Part shown: piece by piece, positions 1 to 12,407 of the stretch
Layout of the letters: every line of letters begins with the position of its first letter
Position numbering within the stretch: position 1 is the first letter of the stretch
Assembly: GCF_001522545.3 (NCBI RefSeq)
Contig: NC_031768.1
Coordinates: forward strand, 5,826,320 to 5,890,319
Length of the DNA: 64,000 nt
From: Parus major
Taxonomy: Eukaryota > Chordata > Aves > Passeriformes > Paridae
Reading direction: 5' to 3'
Notes under the pieces: model-generated
What the model was told of the DNA's origin: nothing
Databases searched by the model: none
The model's input: the letters and a program-made list of their open reading frames with translations, nothing else
Position numbers and translations under genes: made by a program

Positions 1-3000
1 GCATGGCCAGACAGCCTGGCTTGTGTACGATAATGAGCTAAAGTGGCTGCTTTCTCTTTTTAAACCAAAACAACTTGGCAAGTGCTTTTAAACCAAGTCT
101 AAAATATTTTCATTGTTTTCCACTTACTTAAATCCACTGGCCCATACTTTCCAGCATATTTTCCTTTCCTTATTCTCAGGAAAATTGAGTCCAATGACTT
201 GATTTCTATGTCAACTGTTCTTCAGTGCCTCTCTGTGGCTGCAGAACCCCTGAACTAGGAAATTACTCCTGTCCCTCCAGGGTACAGGCTTCTGGGTCCA
301 TCATGCAAATATTGAAATATCCTGGGCTAGAGGGAACAATCAATCAATAAACCAACCTCTTAAACCAACCTTCCTCCCAGAGCAATGTTAGAAGGGAATT
401 TCACTTGATATAGGTAGGTACAGATATAACCTACTCTTCATCCAAACCACGGCTGCCTTTGGCACTTTCTTTCCTTCTTTCAAGTAAAACTGACTTCTTA
501 AAACATTCTGCAAGCTCAGATATTAACCATAATCAGTTTTCATTCTACTTCTGTGTTCATCACTCATTGAAAATGCAAAATACTTAGACAATGTAAGTAA
601 TGATGGAAAATTTCTAAAAAAGTGCGGCACAGTGACACGTCTCCTCTCAGAATTAATGGGACACGTGTGACACTCTCCTGAACAATTCCCTGAGTGTCAT
701 TCAGAGACTTGTGAGCAACTCTGTAGGAAATGACAAGGCAGCCACATATGGCAGTGTCTGCTGACACAGATCAGCCTCCACAAGCAATTCAATAATAAAT
801 GTATCTTGTCTTTCCCCATAATAACCACAGACCTAAGTTGAGGTTAGGGGTTTGTGAAGGTTGCAGGTGATCTTTTGGTTTTCTGGCATGTAAGACTCTC
901 TAAATTCCACAAATTTCCTTCCCAATGTGGACTTGCACTGATTACATTCTTTGTCCATCTGATTAATTTAAACAAGGTGAGCAACTTATTTTTCCACCTA
1001 AATGAAAACTGTGCCAGATATAGAAAACTCCTTGCCTAAAAGAGGAATTATCACAAATAAATGACCTGCATTTTTGGATTAGCTTTAGTAAATTAGCTGT
1101 AATTATTGCAAGATAATGCAAGATCTGTAATTTTGCCAATCTGGTTTCAAAATAGTCTAAGGAAATCTAAGTGTAACTAGTTGCCATTTTCAAGAACAAA
1201 TTTAGGCAGCAGAGTTGGCTGGGCAATGTTTCCATGCTGCTCTGGCATGAAGCAGAACTCTAAAAGTATTCTCCAAATAGGGAAAAGAGCAAGTTTATTT
1301 TGAACAAGGTGGTAGCCTGGTGCTTGTTTTTCACATTGGGTTTATTGGAGAAAGAGATTTAAACCCTTCATTGGCTCAATCTGGGTTTCTTGCACCAGGA
1401 GGGATTCCCCTGACACCACTCCATCAGCTGCTCTGTGATGGGTATGCTTAAATGGGTCTGGCCATATAAGTTGCTTGTGCTTCTCCAAGAGATGTTGTCT
1501 CTGTGGCTTTGAGCACTGCTCTAGGATGAGGGGCACTCAGATGCTTGCTCCTGAGCCAAGTATTTTTTATTTATAAAAGCTGGAAACTTCTCCAGTGGGT
1601 GGGCTTGGAGAAGATGCCTTTTCCTTTCTATCAAATGACACTGATAAGGAGAACACCTAATCCTGAAACTGAAATCCCAACATCAGCTCCAGCAGCCTTG
1701 ACAAATATTGTCTCCTAGAGTGACACAAGCTGGTTTTTGTACCAAAAGTTTCATTTTGACATCTATATTTCCATAAGATTCTCTACTTTTCAACAAATCC
1801 ACATTTTGTAGAAAAAGTTATTTTATAGAAATTTCCATAGCAGCTGTAGAGAATAGGAGGTCAAAGGTCTGGCTCTTTGGGCTGCCCTGTGGAACCTCAC
1901 TCAGCCCTCAATAAAACTTCAATCCTGTGCCTCCCCTTGCCATCCCAGCTGGTCCTGGCACAGCTGATCAGGGAACAGCACAGCTGATGCTGTCTGGAAC
2001 ACGCTGCTAAGGGCTGCAAATGCCCTTGCAGGTATTCCTGTCTGTGCTGGAGCAGACAAACAAGTCAGGGCCCCTGAATGAGCAGGGCTGCATGGCCCAG
2101 AGGTGATGTGTCCCATGTGTGGAGCCCTTACACAGCTAGCAATGGTTTTTAAAAGCAGAGTGGAAACAAAATATTTAAAATCCCCCACAAAGGAGTCACC
2201 ATCAGCTGCTCAGCTGTACTGGAGGCACTTCTCAATGGAAATCTGGTTGGATGGCTTGGAAGTAAATTCTGCACACCCCTGGTTACTAAAGGAGTAGGAG
2301 CTAGGATTTGTGAGCCTTGAATGCTTCTTGGTCCTCCTCCTCTGGATGAATATTAGATATACTTTTCTAGACAGTTTTGTGGGTGGGTAGAGACAAAGGA
2401 GAAAATAGACAGGAGGAAAAAACATCTTAATTTCTGTGACAAGGGCACCTGCTTGTGTCTTCTCAGGGTGGTGGCCTGACTGCTTCTCTTTTCCTCTACA
2501 GCCAGCCAGTGTTGTCTGCCACACATCTGCAATTTTCCAGCTGTGAGTTATTTTAAATTCAGACACCAGTTTAACCTTCAAAAATTAATCTTTGCAAAGT
2601 ATCTATGTCAGGAACACTGCTGTCCATTACTAGGAAGTTATTCAGAAAAAGGAAGACAATTTGCTTATTTATGTAAGAACCTGCTGTACAACTAAATACA
2701 GATATAGGTCAGTAAAATAAGTTCTTTGATCTATTGCTATAAGAAATCAGTGTAAATATGTTTCCTGATAAGAGTTGCTACAGCATAATTGCATTTTACA
2801 AATTGTGTGGTGTGTTATTACTCAGGAAATGTGTACACTGATATCCATACTCAGCCTCATGGTTGAAAGGTTTTATTTTTCTCTTATTTATAGTTCTTGT
2901 ACATTTTTTAATAAGGTGATTAAACCCATGAAGGCAAGGAAGAGAGTACAAATAGGGAAAATTGATTATAGAGCATGCACAACCACTATTGAAATAGACA

Positions 3001-5398
3001 CCAGTTGATTGTTTTCAAACAAATGTAGGTTAGTGGCATTTGAGATTAAATTGCAAGGCAACTATTAAGGGGGATTAATTTATTCTGTCAACTATGACTG
3101 TTCTGGGCTTCATCTTTTGCAAGAATAGATGAGAGCATGATTCCATCACAGCTGTGAAAAGGCTTGTTCTTCACAGAGTTTTGTCCTGTCTGAGGGGGAA
3201 CAGTGCTCATTGCAGAAACTGAGCCCCCCCCAGAGCTTGCACAAGCTGCTCACTGAATGCTGGTGGTATTGAATGCTCACCAGTTCCTCCCCTTAGGGCA
3301 GATTTACCCTGGGCTTTAGTGGGATTGCTGATATGGGAAGATGGGAATGATCATAGCACGGTTAGAACTCCAGTCGTGATTCCCTATTTACTAGGGATGC
3401 TGCCATAATAATGAACGGTATCCAGGTAACTCCTTTCAAGGTTTGTGAACCTACAAGAGCAATGCCTGCTGGATAGAAATTGTTCATTCAGGCAGGACTG
3501 AGCTTATTAAACATTGTCTCAGCATGAAAATATGTATATGAGTGTTCAGGTTTAAGCAAAGCCATCTCATCAGATTTAATAAGAGGGATATGAAAACACC
3601 ATTGTTAAAAACAAAAGTGTCAGGAAAGGGGTTGCAGTAGTATTTCTTTGTTTTGGAGAGCACATGAGCTACCAGAAGCAGGACACTGCAGCAGGATGGG
3701 AAGAGCAGGAGTGCCTCTCTGCTTACAGAGGTTGGGATTTGACTACTTGCGGGCTGCTATAAAGTTCCATTTCTCCCAGGCATGATATTCATGACAGGGT
3801 AAACAATCCCCTTCAGGCTTGAGTGGGATGTCCACCATCCTCATGGTCTGTAGTAGGCAGCAGAGGAAGAGACCATCTCATTCCCAAGAGAGAGGATGTG
3901 GTTCTGGGTTCATGGTCAGACTGGGAGGCAATTCCCACATCCTGCCTTTTCACTGGGTTCTGGAGCCAAAAGTGCTGCTCTGCACATCATGAGCTTGTCA
4001 TAGAAAAACAATTCCTACAGCTGACTTCCCTGCAACAGCTTCAGGACAAGGCCTTCCTGGGAGAGCCTGAGGGAAGCTCTTGCTTTGTCTTACAGGAGGT
4101 GCAATATGCAGTCACCTGAGGACAGCCTGAAATCCAAATGAAATTGAAATCTGATTTGTCATTGTCCAAACATTTTGGAGGAGAATGGAAGCCATCACCA
4201 TTGTTTGGGATTTAAGTGAACCTTGTGCTGTTCCATGACTTTACTGCTGTTGACCTCTCTCCTCAAGGTATCTCCCTTCAATTTTTTGGGAACCAATACC
4301 TTTGTGGGACTGTGAAATGGTTCTTTAATACTTGCCTCCCTTCTTAATTCACTTGGAGATTGACTGGTGGAAAGTGTTTGGTGGGACAGTCTAAGCTCCT
4401 GATGGAAATTCAGATTGTAATCAGGTTCTGCAAAACTAGAAATGGTTGCTGCTGATGTTGTCTTCTTCTGGTTTTAACTCCCAGAATATGCAGAAAAAAA
4501 ACCTTCTCATTAGAAATATGTAGGACTGTCATTGCCATAGTTGTTAGAAATTTAGCTTTGTCTTTTCTCTCTTCATATGTTTTTTTCCTTTTAAAATATG
4601 TTGGAATATTGAATAAGATGGGGGAAATAAACCTATAAAAGAATGCATTAGGAATATATTTTAAGTAGATACCAGGAAACAACAACATTCATGAGACACA
4701 GAGTCTCAATTTGGCTGCTTTGGACAGTACAGTCTCTAATTACATAGACAAATATAATTTTTTAAGTCATATGATATAAAAATATGGATTATTTAAAACC
4801 TTAGGGAAACATGAAAGTCCCATAAGTTATGTTACTCTTCCTCTGCTTTGTTGCCCTCGTGGGTATGACACTCATTTTCTACAAAAGTTCACTGGCAGTA
4901 CAGGGGGTTTGCAAGCAAATTCAAATGTTCCTGACTCCAGTGCTTTCCTGAACAGGGATAGATTAAAATTTTGAAAGGCTTTCCTCACTCAAGCCCATGA
5001 AGATTGTTAGCAGAGGCCATAGCTGGAGAGCAGAGGCCCTAGGCTGGGAGGAGGATGTCTCATCACTATTAGAAAAGCAGGGCTTATTTTTTTAGGTTTC
5101 TGAAGAGAAATCTGAAGAGAAGGCTGGGGGGATTTCAGAGGAGAAATATGTAAAAGAGGAATAGTCTGACCTGGGCACAAAATTGTTTTTCCAACCTATT
5201 TGAGGATATCTGAGTCATCCTACCTAGGAATGAGAAATTTAAAGTAAGGTTCTGGATAGTAAAAGGTAAGTCTATTGATAAGATACCTGAAAAACATGAA
5301 AAGAAATTAGGTGTCTCCTTCAGACATGCACCAGGCTTTTCCTCAATCTCTTCTCCAGCAGTATTACATGGAGAAATGCTTCCTTCTTTACAAGCACT
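1..5398. other. Unique non-coding stretch, no gene recognised
   Basis: AT-rich, single-copy-looking DNA. All open frames are short (the longest is about 123 codons) and none resembles a known protein. A locally GC-richer patch lies at about 1870-2110. A run of eight C lies at 3224-3231. No interspersed repeat was recognised before the SINE at 5399. It could be intergenic or intronic. Confidence 0.6.
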
Positions 5399-5600
5399 TT
5401 TCTAGTGGTTAAAGACATTAATGAAGTCTGAGACAGACCTTTAAGTCCTGCTCCTAATAGACTGCATGAACTTCATCACACAGTTTTACATCCCTGAACT
5501 TCACCTTATTTCTCTGTAAGACAGCCTTCTGCTTTCAGTGTTAGATACCTCACACAGCCTTGTGGGGACAGACTTTATGTAAAGGCAAGCAAAGATTTGC
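5399..5600 (+). repeat. MIR-like SINE, nearly full length, ancient
   Basis: Successive blocks follow the order of the mammalian/amniote MIR (CORE-SINE) consensus. A tRNA-like head, TAGTGGTTAAAGA, lies near 5404. It is followed by a CTGAGACAGACCT block at about 5428, and by a block like 'CTGTGTGACC..GGCAAGTCAC' diverged to CTGCATGAACTTCATCACAC at about 5462. After that come 'CCTGAACTTCACC' and TCTCTGTAA, then TACCTCACA near 5547 and ATGTAAAGGCAAG near 5577. The order and spacing of these blocks matter more than any single match. MIR copies are old and rare in birds, which fits the strong divergence. The end is uncertain by some tens of bases. Confidence 0.72.
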
Positions 5601-6738
5601 TGGGGGAATAAAAAGAAGTGTGGTGTAATCATAATGTCTTAGAGTTATCTTTTGCCATTAAAAGAATTGCACTTTTACATGTGAGAAAGGGAAGAAGGAA
5701 AGCTGCTCATTAGCAGCTTCCTTCCTCAGGCTCTGAGCTTTCAGGGGCTCCTCTCTGAGAAGTGTGAGCACAGCTGCAGTCCCACAGCAGCCTCAGCTGA
5801 TGGAACAGCTGCCTCTGTGGTGCAGTGCCATCATCTACCCCTCCCTCAGCCCCAGTCTATTCTCTCCATCACCTGCACTGCCCTGGATGTTCTCTGCTCC
5901 TTTGTAGAGCCATTTTAAGGTGTTAACGTGGAAGAAAGCTACCAAAGCTACCTTTTGTTTGTGGAGATAAGGAGGGCTCTGAGGTGTGGCAGGACACTCA
6001 AGGTGCTCCCGGGTGTGCAGGAGAGGGGCAGGGTGGTGGGACAGGAGAGCAGAAATGGTTGTGGTGGCCAGAAGACACAGTGACTGTTGCTGCCAAGGAG
6101 CCACAGCCTTTTCCTTCAAGCCTTCCTGGTGTGATGAAAGCTCCTGCTGAAACTGCCTGGCTTCCTTAGAGCCCCACAAACACCAGTGTCGCCCTAACTG
6201 CTGGAGAAGTGCAAGAATGAAGAGGAGAAAGGAGAGGAGTGAGGATGCAAGATGGGACTACAATCAAGAACTACTTTAAGAGAGAGAAATGGGAGTCTGA
6301 GAGTACCATGGAGAAAATGCTGTTTCACGGCTCTGAAAAGTTGACCAGACTGGGATAATTAGGAGAATTTTATCTAGTGGTCTGGACATACCATTTCCCA
6401 CAATAGAAAGTGGTGGATTTGTTCACCTCTTAAACTCTTCAAGGAGTTCTGGGACTTCCTCTCTCCCTTAGAAGGGATGAAGTTGAATTAATAAAGGTTG
6501 AGAAGAGCAGCAAGGACAAGTGAAGGTACAGGACACCTCACCCTTTTCTAAGGGGAGAGGCAAAAGAGAATTATCACCCTGGAGTCCGGAAAAGAGTCCT
6601 GGTGAGGACAAAGAGAGGCTGTTGGTTTGTGGTCCTTCATGGGATCATCAATGATGTGGTGGATGGGTAAGAAGAAAGAGAAGAAAGAGGTGCTTCACTA
6701 TTACTTAATAAAAGGGGATGTGAACACCCTGACAAGTT
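5601..6738. other. Unique non-coding stretch with a GC-richer patch
   Basis: No repeat family was recognised. About 5700-6180 is richer in G and C, and it carries overlapping open frames on both strands (about 114 codons on - and 61 on +). These have no recognisable motif and look like chance frames in stop-poor sequence. Confidence 0.55.
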
Positions 6739-6905
6739 ACAAAGACAGGATGATTTAGGTTGAAAGCAATTCCTGAACATAATCTGGTCCAAACCTCCCT
6801 CTGAGCATGGCCGGATTAGCTCAGAATTTTTCTTCTTTGGTTTTGAATGTAGGATGCAGATCCTACAGCCTCTCTGGCAACCTCTTCTAGTGTTATCAGA
6901 CTGAA
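6739..6905 (-). mobile_element. CR1 LINE fragment (3' part), 5'-truncated
   Basis: The plus-strand text is the reverse complement of the CR1 3' end: TTTAGGTTGAAAG, then ATCTGGTCCAAACCTCCCTC, GAGCATGGCC, TTTTGAATGT and CCTCTCTGGCAACCTCTTC. These match the usual avian order (ggttggaa / tctggtccaaccccc / ttttgaatatctcc / acctctctgggcaacctgttcc). Divergence is substantial, so this is an older copy. It covers the CR1 3' untranslated region only, with no reverse-transcriptase sequence. The terminal 8-bp repeat is not clearly kept. Confidence 0.75.
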
Positions 6906-9900
6906 GATCTGAAGCAAATTAAGAAAGTGATTTATGCATTGATAGATCATTGGATATATTTTAGTCATAGGATGCTATGGGGTGGAAAGTCTGAATTGCT
7001 TCATAAGATCATGAGATGACCAAAACACAAAAAAGCACTTCCTGAGCTACTAAAACTGTGAGCACAACCTGCTGGCTTGAGGCAGCAGGTTGGGGAATCA
7101 ATGTGACTCCTACCACAATTTATTTGTCCTCATCTGCCCTGAGACACCTACTACTGACCACTGTCAAAGGTCAAATCTTGGTTTTGAAGGGCCTGTGGTC
7201 CACCCAGCCTGATGATCTTTGGTCTGATCAGTGGGTGATCCAAGCCTGGCAACACATCAAGCAGGTGAAAATGGACTGGAGCTCTTAATGCTGCCTTCAG
7301 TTTTCACAGGACAGCTGCCCAGGCAGGTTTGGACCTATTTCCATCAAGCATTAAAAGTTGGTTTCATAACATGTATTTTTCTGTCAAACTTTGTGAATAA
7401 AACAGTGCAGGAAGATGTCGTGACTAAAGCAAAGCTTTTTATTCAGGCAGCAGATGAAGTGGGTTAGTTTTAGAAAGGAGTAGGAGTCAGAAGAACATTC
7501 AGCTTAAGCAGACAGACCAACCCTGGTTAAACTGAAGGGAAAAGCAGTGACACTAGGTCCTGCATATCTGATGTGAAAGACTAGGAATACAGTACTGGAT
7601 TTATTGTTCGGGTTATACATTATCCCAGAAAACCGTGGTTTTATAGTGGTGACATCTGACTGCTTGCTATCAAGAGATAACTTGAAAGTGCTGCACGATA
7701 GGAAAGCTGTTCTTTTCTTGTTGCAGTTATTTTTATTGACAAGCTTTCAGACACCATGAAAGAGTCCACTGGTACTCAGCAGCAAAACACTGTTCACAAC
7801 CAGCCAGAGGAAGATTGAAGGCATGAACAGCGAAGCAAATGAATACCATGCTGCCTCTCTGCACACAGAGCTGCCTGTTCAGCCTTCAAAAATAAGTAAA
7901 TAAAATCCACAGATGTTTGGATTCAGAGACAAGATGATTCCTCAGTGCAGGAATATCTTCCATTTGTTGGATGCAATGTGTTGCATCTTGCAGGAGAGCT
8001 GCTTCTTTCTGCAGTGTGTCATCTGCAGCAGAGCCCCCTAACTCTCACATCAGACCCCTCCTTTCCCACTCACAGGAGTTTATAATCTCTTTGTTGCAGA
8101 AACATTAGTTGATTGCTTGGGGAAAAATACATTGAGAATGAATGCAATGCTTTATTTATAGGTTTGTTGTTGCTTTTCCTCCTGGAAAGTGCTTGCACTT
8201 CTGGTGGTTGATTGTTAAGGAGAGCAATGTTGTGATCACAGGCAAAGCCTTTCTGGTGTTTCTGTCTTCTTGCTCTAATTTCTGCAGTTCCACATGCGAA
8301 GCTCAGCTGCAAAGGGAAGTTGTGCACCAGCTGGGGATGTGTCCTGGGCTCAGGATGGCACAAAACAGGGGCTCTGCAGGAGACAAGGGCCCAGCAGGCA
8401 GGTTCCTGGCAGGGGATGAGCCAAGGGACCTGTGACAGGCGCGGCGCCCAGATCTGCAGCTCCAGCTCTGGAGGCTTATAATTCCCAGGAGTGTCAGGGC
8501 TGAGCTGTGGTGGACGGGCAGGTGAAGTGAGCTCAGCCAGATCATCATGGGCACCAGCTATGCCAGACCACCCAGTGTCTGAGTCTATGAGCAAAAAGAT
8601 ACCCTCCTTTCACTCCACATGCACTTGTGGGAAATGAGAAAGCTTAATCTGTGTCCATTGGGGCTCCATCTCAGATGAGCAACTCTGGAGCCAGGATTTG
8701 TCCTGAATGGCAAAGGAAGGGCAAGCTAGAGCCCAAGCCTGCACATGGCAAAGATGAGGAGACAATGAACATGCACATTATTTTGTTTTTGGAGCTTGTA
8801 TCTTACCCATGCCTTTATTTTTAGGGATCTCAGTTAGAACAGGAGAAATAGCAAAGCTTTTAGTAAGATCAGTTTCTTTAATGACTCACCGAGTGCTACA
8901 AAGTCAAAACAGGTTGCTTGTGCTTGAAAGGTATAAAACATGTCATTTTTATGGTTACTGTACAAAACACTGCATATATGCATGCAAGGGAACATTTTAA
9001 AATCTCATAGAGGATTTTTCTTGTGCAGCTAGAGGCTCCTTTCTCCTGTTCTTTTATTCGTGTGTCATAATTTGTATTAAGCATTATTGCCTTAGCAATT
9101 AAGCAAATTTCCTCACTGCACTCTGCCAGTCAGAGTGTTGCTCCTTTATACTCCCAAAAGAGAGGAGGAATTAAGCTGATGTACCAAAACAGTTCTCTTT
9201 GCAGTCCACTAGAGTCTTTTCATTGGTGTTAGAAGGGGCATCAAGTTCTGTGAGCACTGGGGAATGAGTAATACCTGCATCTGACCTCCAATAAAGACCT
9301 GCAAGTCCATCAAATGTCTGTTACATAATGCTATTTTCAACAACATTAATACACCTACTTTTCTTTAATGTCTTTCATTCCAAATGAAATTTCACCAGCA
9401 TAGTGGAAAATGTGCCTTTACTTTTGTAATTACACAAGATTTGACAAGAAAAATATCCCTTTCAGCAAAGCCTGACAGAAAAACAAAATTCCAAGGAAAT
9501 AAAATATCTTGTAATGCAATTAGAGATTTTTGCAAAAAACATTTGAGGGAAATACTTCAATTTCTTCAGCATAAGACAGCCATTTTAAGATTTTCCATTA
9601 GTTTCCTAATCTCTCCCTCTTTTTTAAATTTTTAAAAAAAATTATTTTATGGAACAGGAAGCATCCAAAATTACCCAATCCCCTGGAGGATATAAAAGAA
9701 TATAAATAGTAGCATGTGATATTTCCTTGGGTGGAGAATAATTCTTGTATATCACATTCCTTTTGCAAGTTAGGGGATGCCTCTGCTACAGCACCTGGGT
9801 GGGTCCTGAGGTGGCTGATCCACACCAAAGTTCCACTTCCACAGCAGCACCTCTTCCCAGGCCCCCACAGCTGGAGTGGAGCTCACCTGGGTGTGAGCTG

Positions 9901-9940
9901 CAGACAAGGGATGCTCAAGACATCCCTGTATTGTTTTTAG
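6906..9940. other. Unique non-coding stretch
   Basis: No repeat was recognised. The longest ungapped open frame of the window (174 codons, minus strand, 8070-8594) is here, in a GC-richer block around 8300-8560. Its translation shows no signal peptide, membrane segment or known motif, and it opens to another frame of 83 codons on the same strand. I read both as chance. Confidence 0.55.
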
Positions 9941-10046
9941 AGCTGCCTGAAATGGACTCTGAAAGGAGTTTATCTGCTGAGTTAGAGCAGCAATGCATAC
10001 AAGAGATAGCTCACATCCTTGAGATTGCTGGTTTCTTTGTACAAAG
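9941..10046 (+). other. Exon-like segment (speculative)
   Basis: A pyrimidine-rich tract ending TTGTTTTTAG (9931-9940) precedes 106 bases that are open in one frame. They are followed by an excellent splice donor, AAAG|GTAAGT, at 10043-10052. The frame would give about 35 residues, including MDSERSLSAELEQQC and then IQEIAHILEIAGFF. No paralogue or family was recognised, and no compatible neighbouring exon was found nearby. Splice-like pairs of this quality occur by chance in 64 kb, so a real coding or lncRNA exon is only a possibility. Confidence 0.12.
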
Positions 10047-12301
10047 GTAAGTTGCCAAATCTCTGTTAGGACTCTGCAGGTGAAATGGCCTTTTTCCTCC
10101 TCTTCCTTCATGTGGGAAACTGTGGCAACTGGTTACTCAGGGAACTTGTCCTTCTTATGCTGGAGGGAGGAGGATTTCTTGATGAAGACTGTCTTGAGGA
10201 TGGGGATGAAGTCAAAATTTAACTACACTCTTCCCTTACAATACACAAGAGCACTTCCCCTCCCTGGGCCACAGGGAAGTGTTATAAAAACAGGTCAAGG
10301 TGCATCACTCCCATACAGAACCGTGGAGAAAACCTGATTCTGTAGGTTTTTTCTACACTTGCTCTGTGACCTGCACACAGAAAAATATTAGAAAAATGGA
10401 AAGAGTTAAATATAATGGCCTTTGGGAGTGCCTTCCCAGCTTGGTGCAGGTATTTCCTGCCCAACAGCTCAAAAATTGTAATTTATGGAATAGATGCACA
10501 TTTCTTTCTGCTCTCTGCTCATTAAAATATCAGTGATGACAGAGTGATCTCCAGAGTGGCTGCTCTGTGCCTTGCCATGGCTCTGGCCTTCCACCAAACA
10601 AATGGGTTTGGTGCTGGTGAGTACCAGGACACATCTCCAGGGCCCAGCCCTACACTGTAGGGCAGAAGGAAGAGCTCTGAATGGCCTTTTCACCCTCCAG
10701 TCCCTAATCCTATTTACATCCTCATGCCATCAGAGAAACCTTTGACTGAAGCAGTCTTCAACTTCTGTGAGAAATGTGCTGATCTACGTCTCGTGCAATG
10801 CCACAGACTGGGGACAACCCCAGAAGGGAAGAGTTTTACAGCAGGGAGGAGTTAAAGTGGGTTTTAAGGCTTTAGAATGTCTGACCTGCACCCCAAACTT
10901 CCCAGGACTGGCCCAGTAGCTGTTCTAGACTCTTGCAAACGTGGCTTGCATGTCCTTCTCCAGGACTGCTGAGCTGCTCTGCTTCTTCAAGATCTTTAAA
11001 TTTGGGTTTCCCCACAGCCAGACCTTTCTCAAGCTGCTTAGCTTTTTTTTCCTAGTACACCCACATAATTACTCCAGCACAAAGAGTGGGCTTGTGAAGC
11101 AGCAGCATTTTAAAAAACCACAAACTCTGATCTCAAGGCAATCTTTCCCTCCCACTTCCTCCCCCTTCAAGCAGGGGTGTCAGCCGTGCTGTTTCTTTCA
11201 AACTTTCTCTGAGTCATCTCATCAGGCAGCTTGTAAATACTTGAATGCATCCATCAATGTCAAGTCAAAGTAAGTAAGTAGCAGCACATGCTGTGCAATG
11301 GACTTTCCCTTGCTCACATTTCTCTCATTTCCAAGGATGCAGAGAATTTAGGGGTGACCCTATCTCCCTGTACCATCAGCGTACACACAGACATGTCATC
11401 AAAGATGTGTCATCATGAGAACAAGACACCAGAAATAAAGTGAGCTGCTTAAATTCAAAAAGGCTTCAACTCTTCTGCAACTCCCACTACTGTATTATCC
11501 AGGGTGGAATGCCTTAATGTAAGATGCTCCATTCATTTAATCCTAAACCTGAGAAATTTGAGGAGCTGCATTACCAGCATGCCTTTGAGAATTTGAGAAT
11601 GTGTCATTGCTAACCATTTTGGACCAGCTGGTCACAGCATTATGAACTGTTGCTAGAAAAATATTATGTTTTCATATTACAAGGGTGTAATTTGCTGTGT
11701 CATCGTTGCGTACTAAAATCTAAAAGGCAGAATATGATTCAGAGGGTGCATGGAACACAAACCACCTCCTCAGAAGGCAAAAATCTCTGCTGAAGAGCAG
11801 CAATGCTCCCAAGTATGACTGATAAATATGTGAATCTTGTCATGAGCTAAATGCCAAAATATGGACCCTGCACCAAGGCTTTGCTCAGCACAGTGCATAA
11901 TTCCCTGGTTCGTCTGCTAGTAGGCTGGTTTATGGTGATGAAGTCATGGCAGTGGGAAGAAAGGAAAAGTCTTGCAAAATTTCTGAGTTATTCCCTCCAG
12001 ATGGCTTGGAAGGAAGGTCTGGTGTCATCGTGATATTTGCCTAATAACTCTGAAATGATCAGTTGAGGTGGATGAGTGTACTCTCAAATAAGTATATGTG
12101 TGGAAATGTGCTCCTCCCCAGCCCTTCCACCCAGACAGGTTGGTTATGTGTGAGAATTATGTTGTGAGCCAGGAACTCAAGCTCAGTGCTACTTTATGGA
12201 GTACACTGGGGGAAAATTGGCTGAGTAAGAAGAATATTATACTGCAAAATGGAAGGGAAGATGTACCAAATACTCTTCCTCCTCTCTGCTCCAGCCCACA
12301 G
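10047..12301. other. Unique non-coding stretch
   Basis: No repeat or gene was recognised. It contains only short unrelated open frames (up to 110 codons at 10941-11273) and a poly-T/C run near 11041. Confidence 0.55.
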
Positions 12302-12407
12302 GGAGAGCTGAGCACAAGTCCTGCTGTGAGAGACATCTCACTCATTATGCTTTTAAAACATAAGGCATTGAGATCTCTCTCTAAATTCAGTGGCCTGTCA
12401 GAGGAAG
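12302..12407 (+). other. Exon-like segment (speculative)
   Basis: A pyrimidine-rich acceptor (CTCCTCTCTGCTCCAGCCCACAG, by position about 12279-12301) is followed by 106 bases open in phase 0. These end in GAGGAAG|GTGAGT, a good donor at 12408. The frame would read GELSTSPAVRDISL..., which I do not recognise. There is no neighbouring coding context. It could be a lncRNA exon or chance. Confidence 0.1.

Noticed and set aside
5220..5270. Splice donor AAAAGGTAAGT at about 5261
   Set aside because: Upstream sequence has stops in every useful frame, and no convincing acceptor-exon pair was found.
6806..6822. GGCCGGATTAGCTCAG, resembling the 5' end and A box of a tRNA gene
   Set aside because: No anticodon arm, B box or acceptor pairing follows. 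It lies inside the CR1 fragment and is explained by it.
8070..8594. 174-codon open frame on the minus strand, the longest ungapped one
   Set aside because: No motif, signal or family was recognised. It lies in GC-richer, stop-poor sequence with other frames open too, and about one such frame is expected by chance in six frames of 64 kb.
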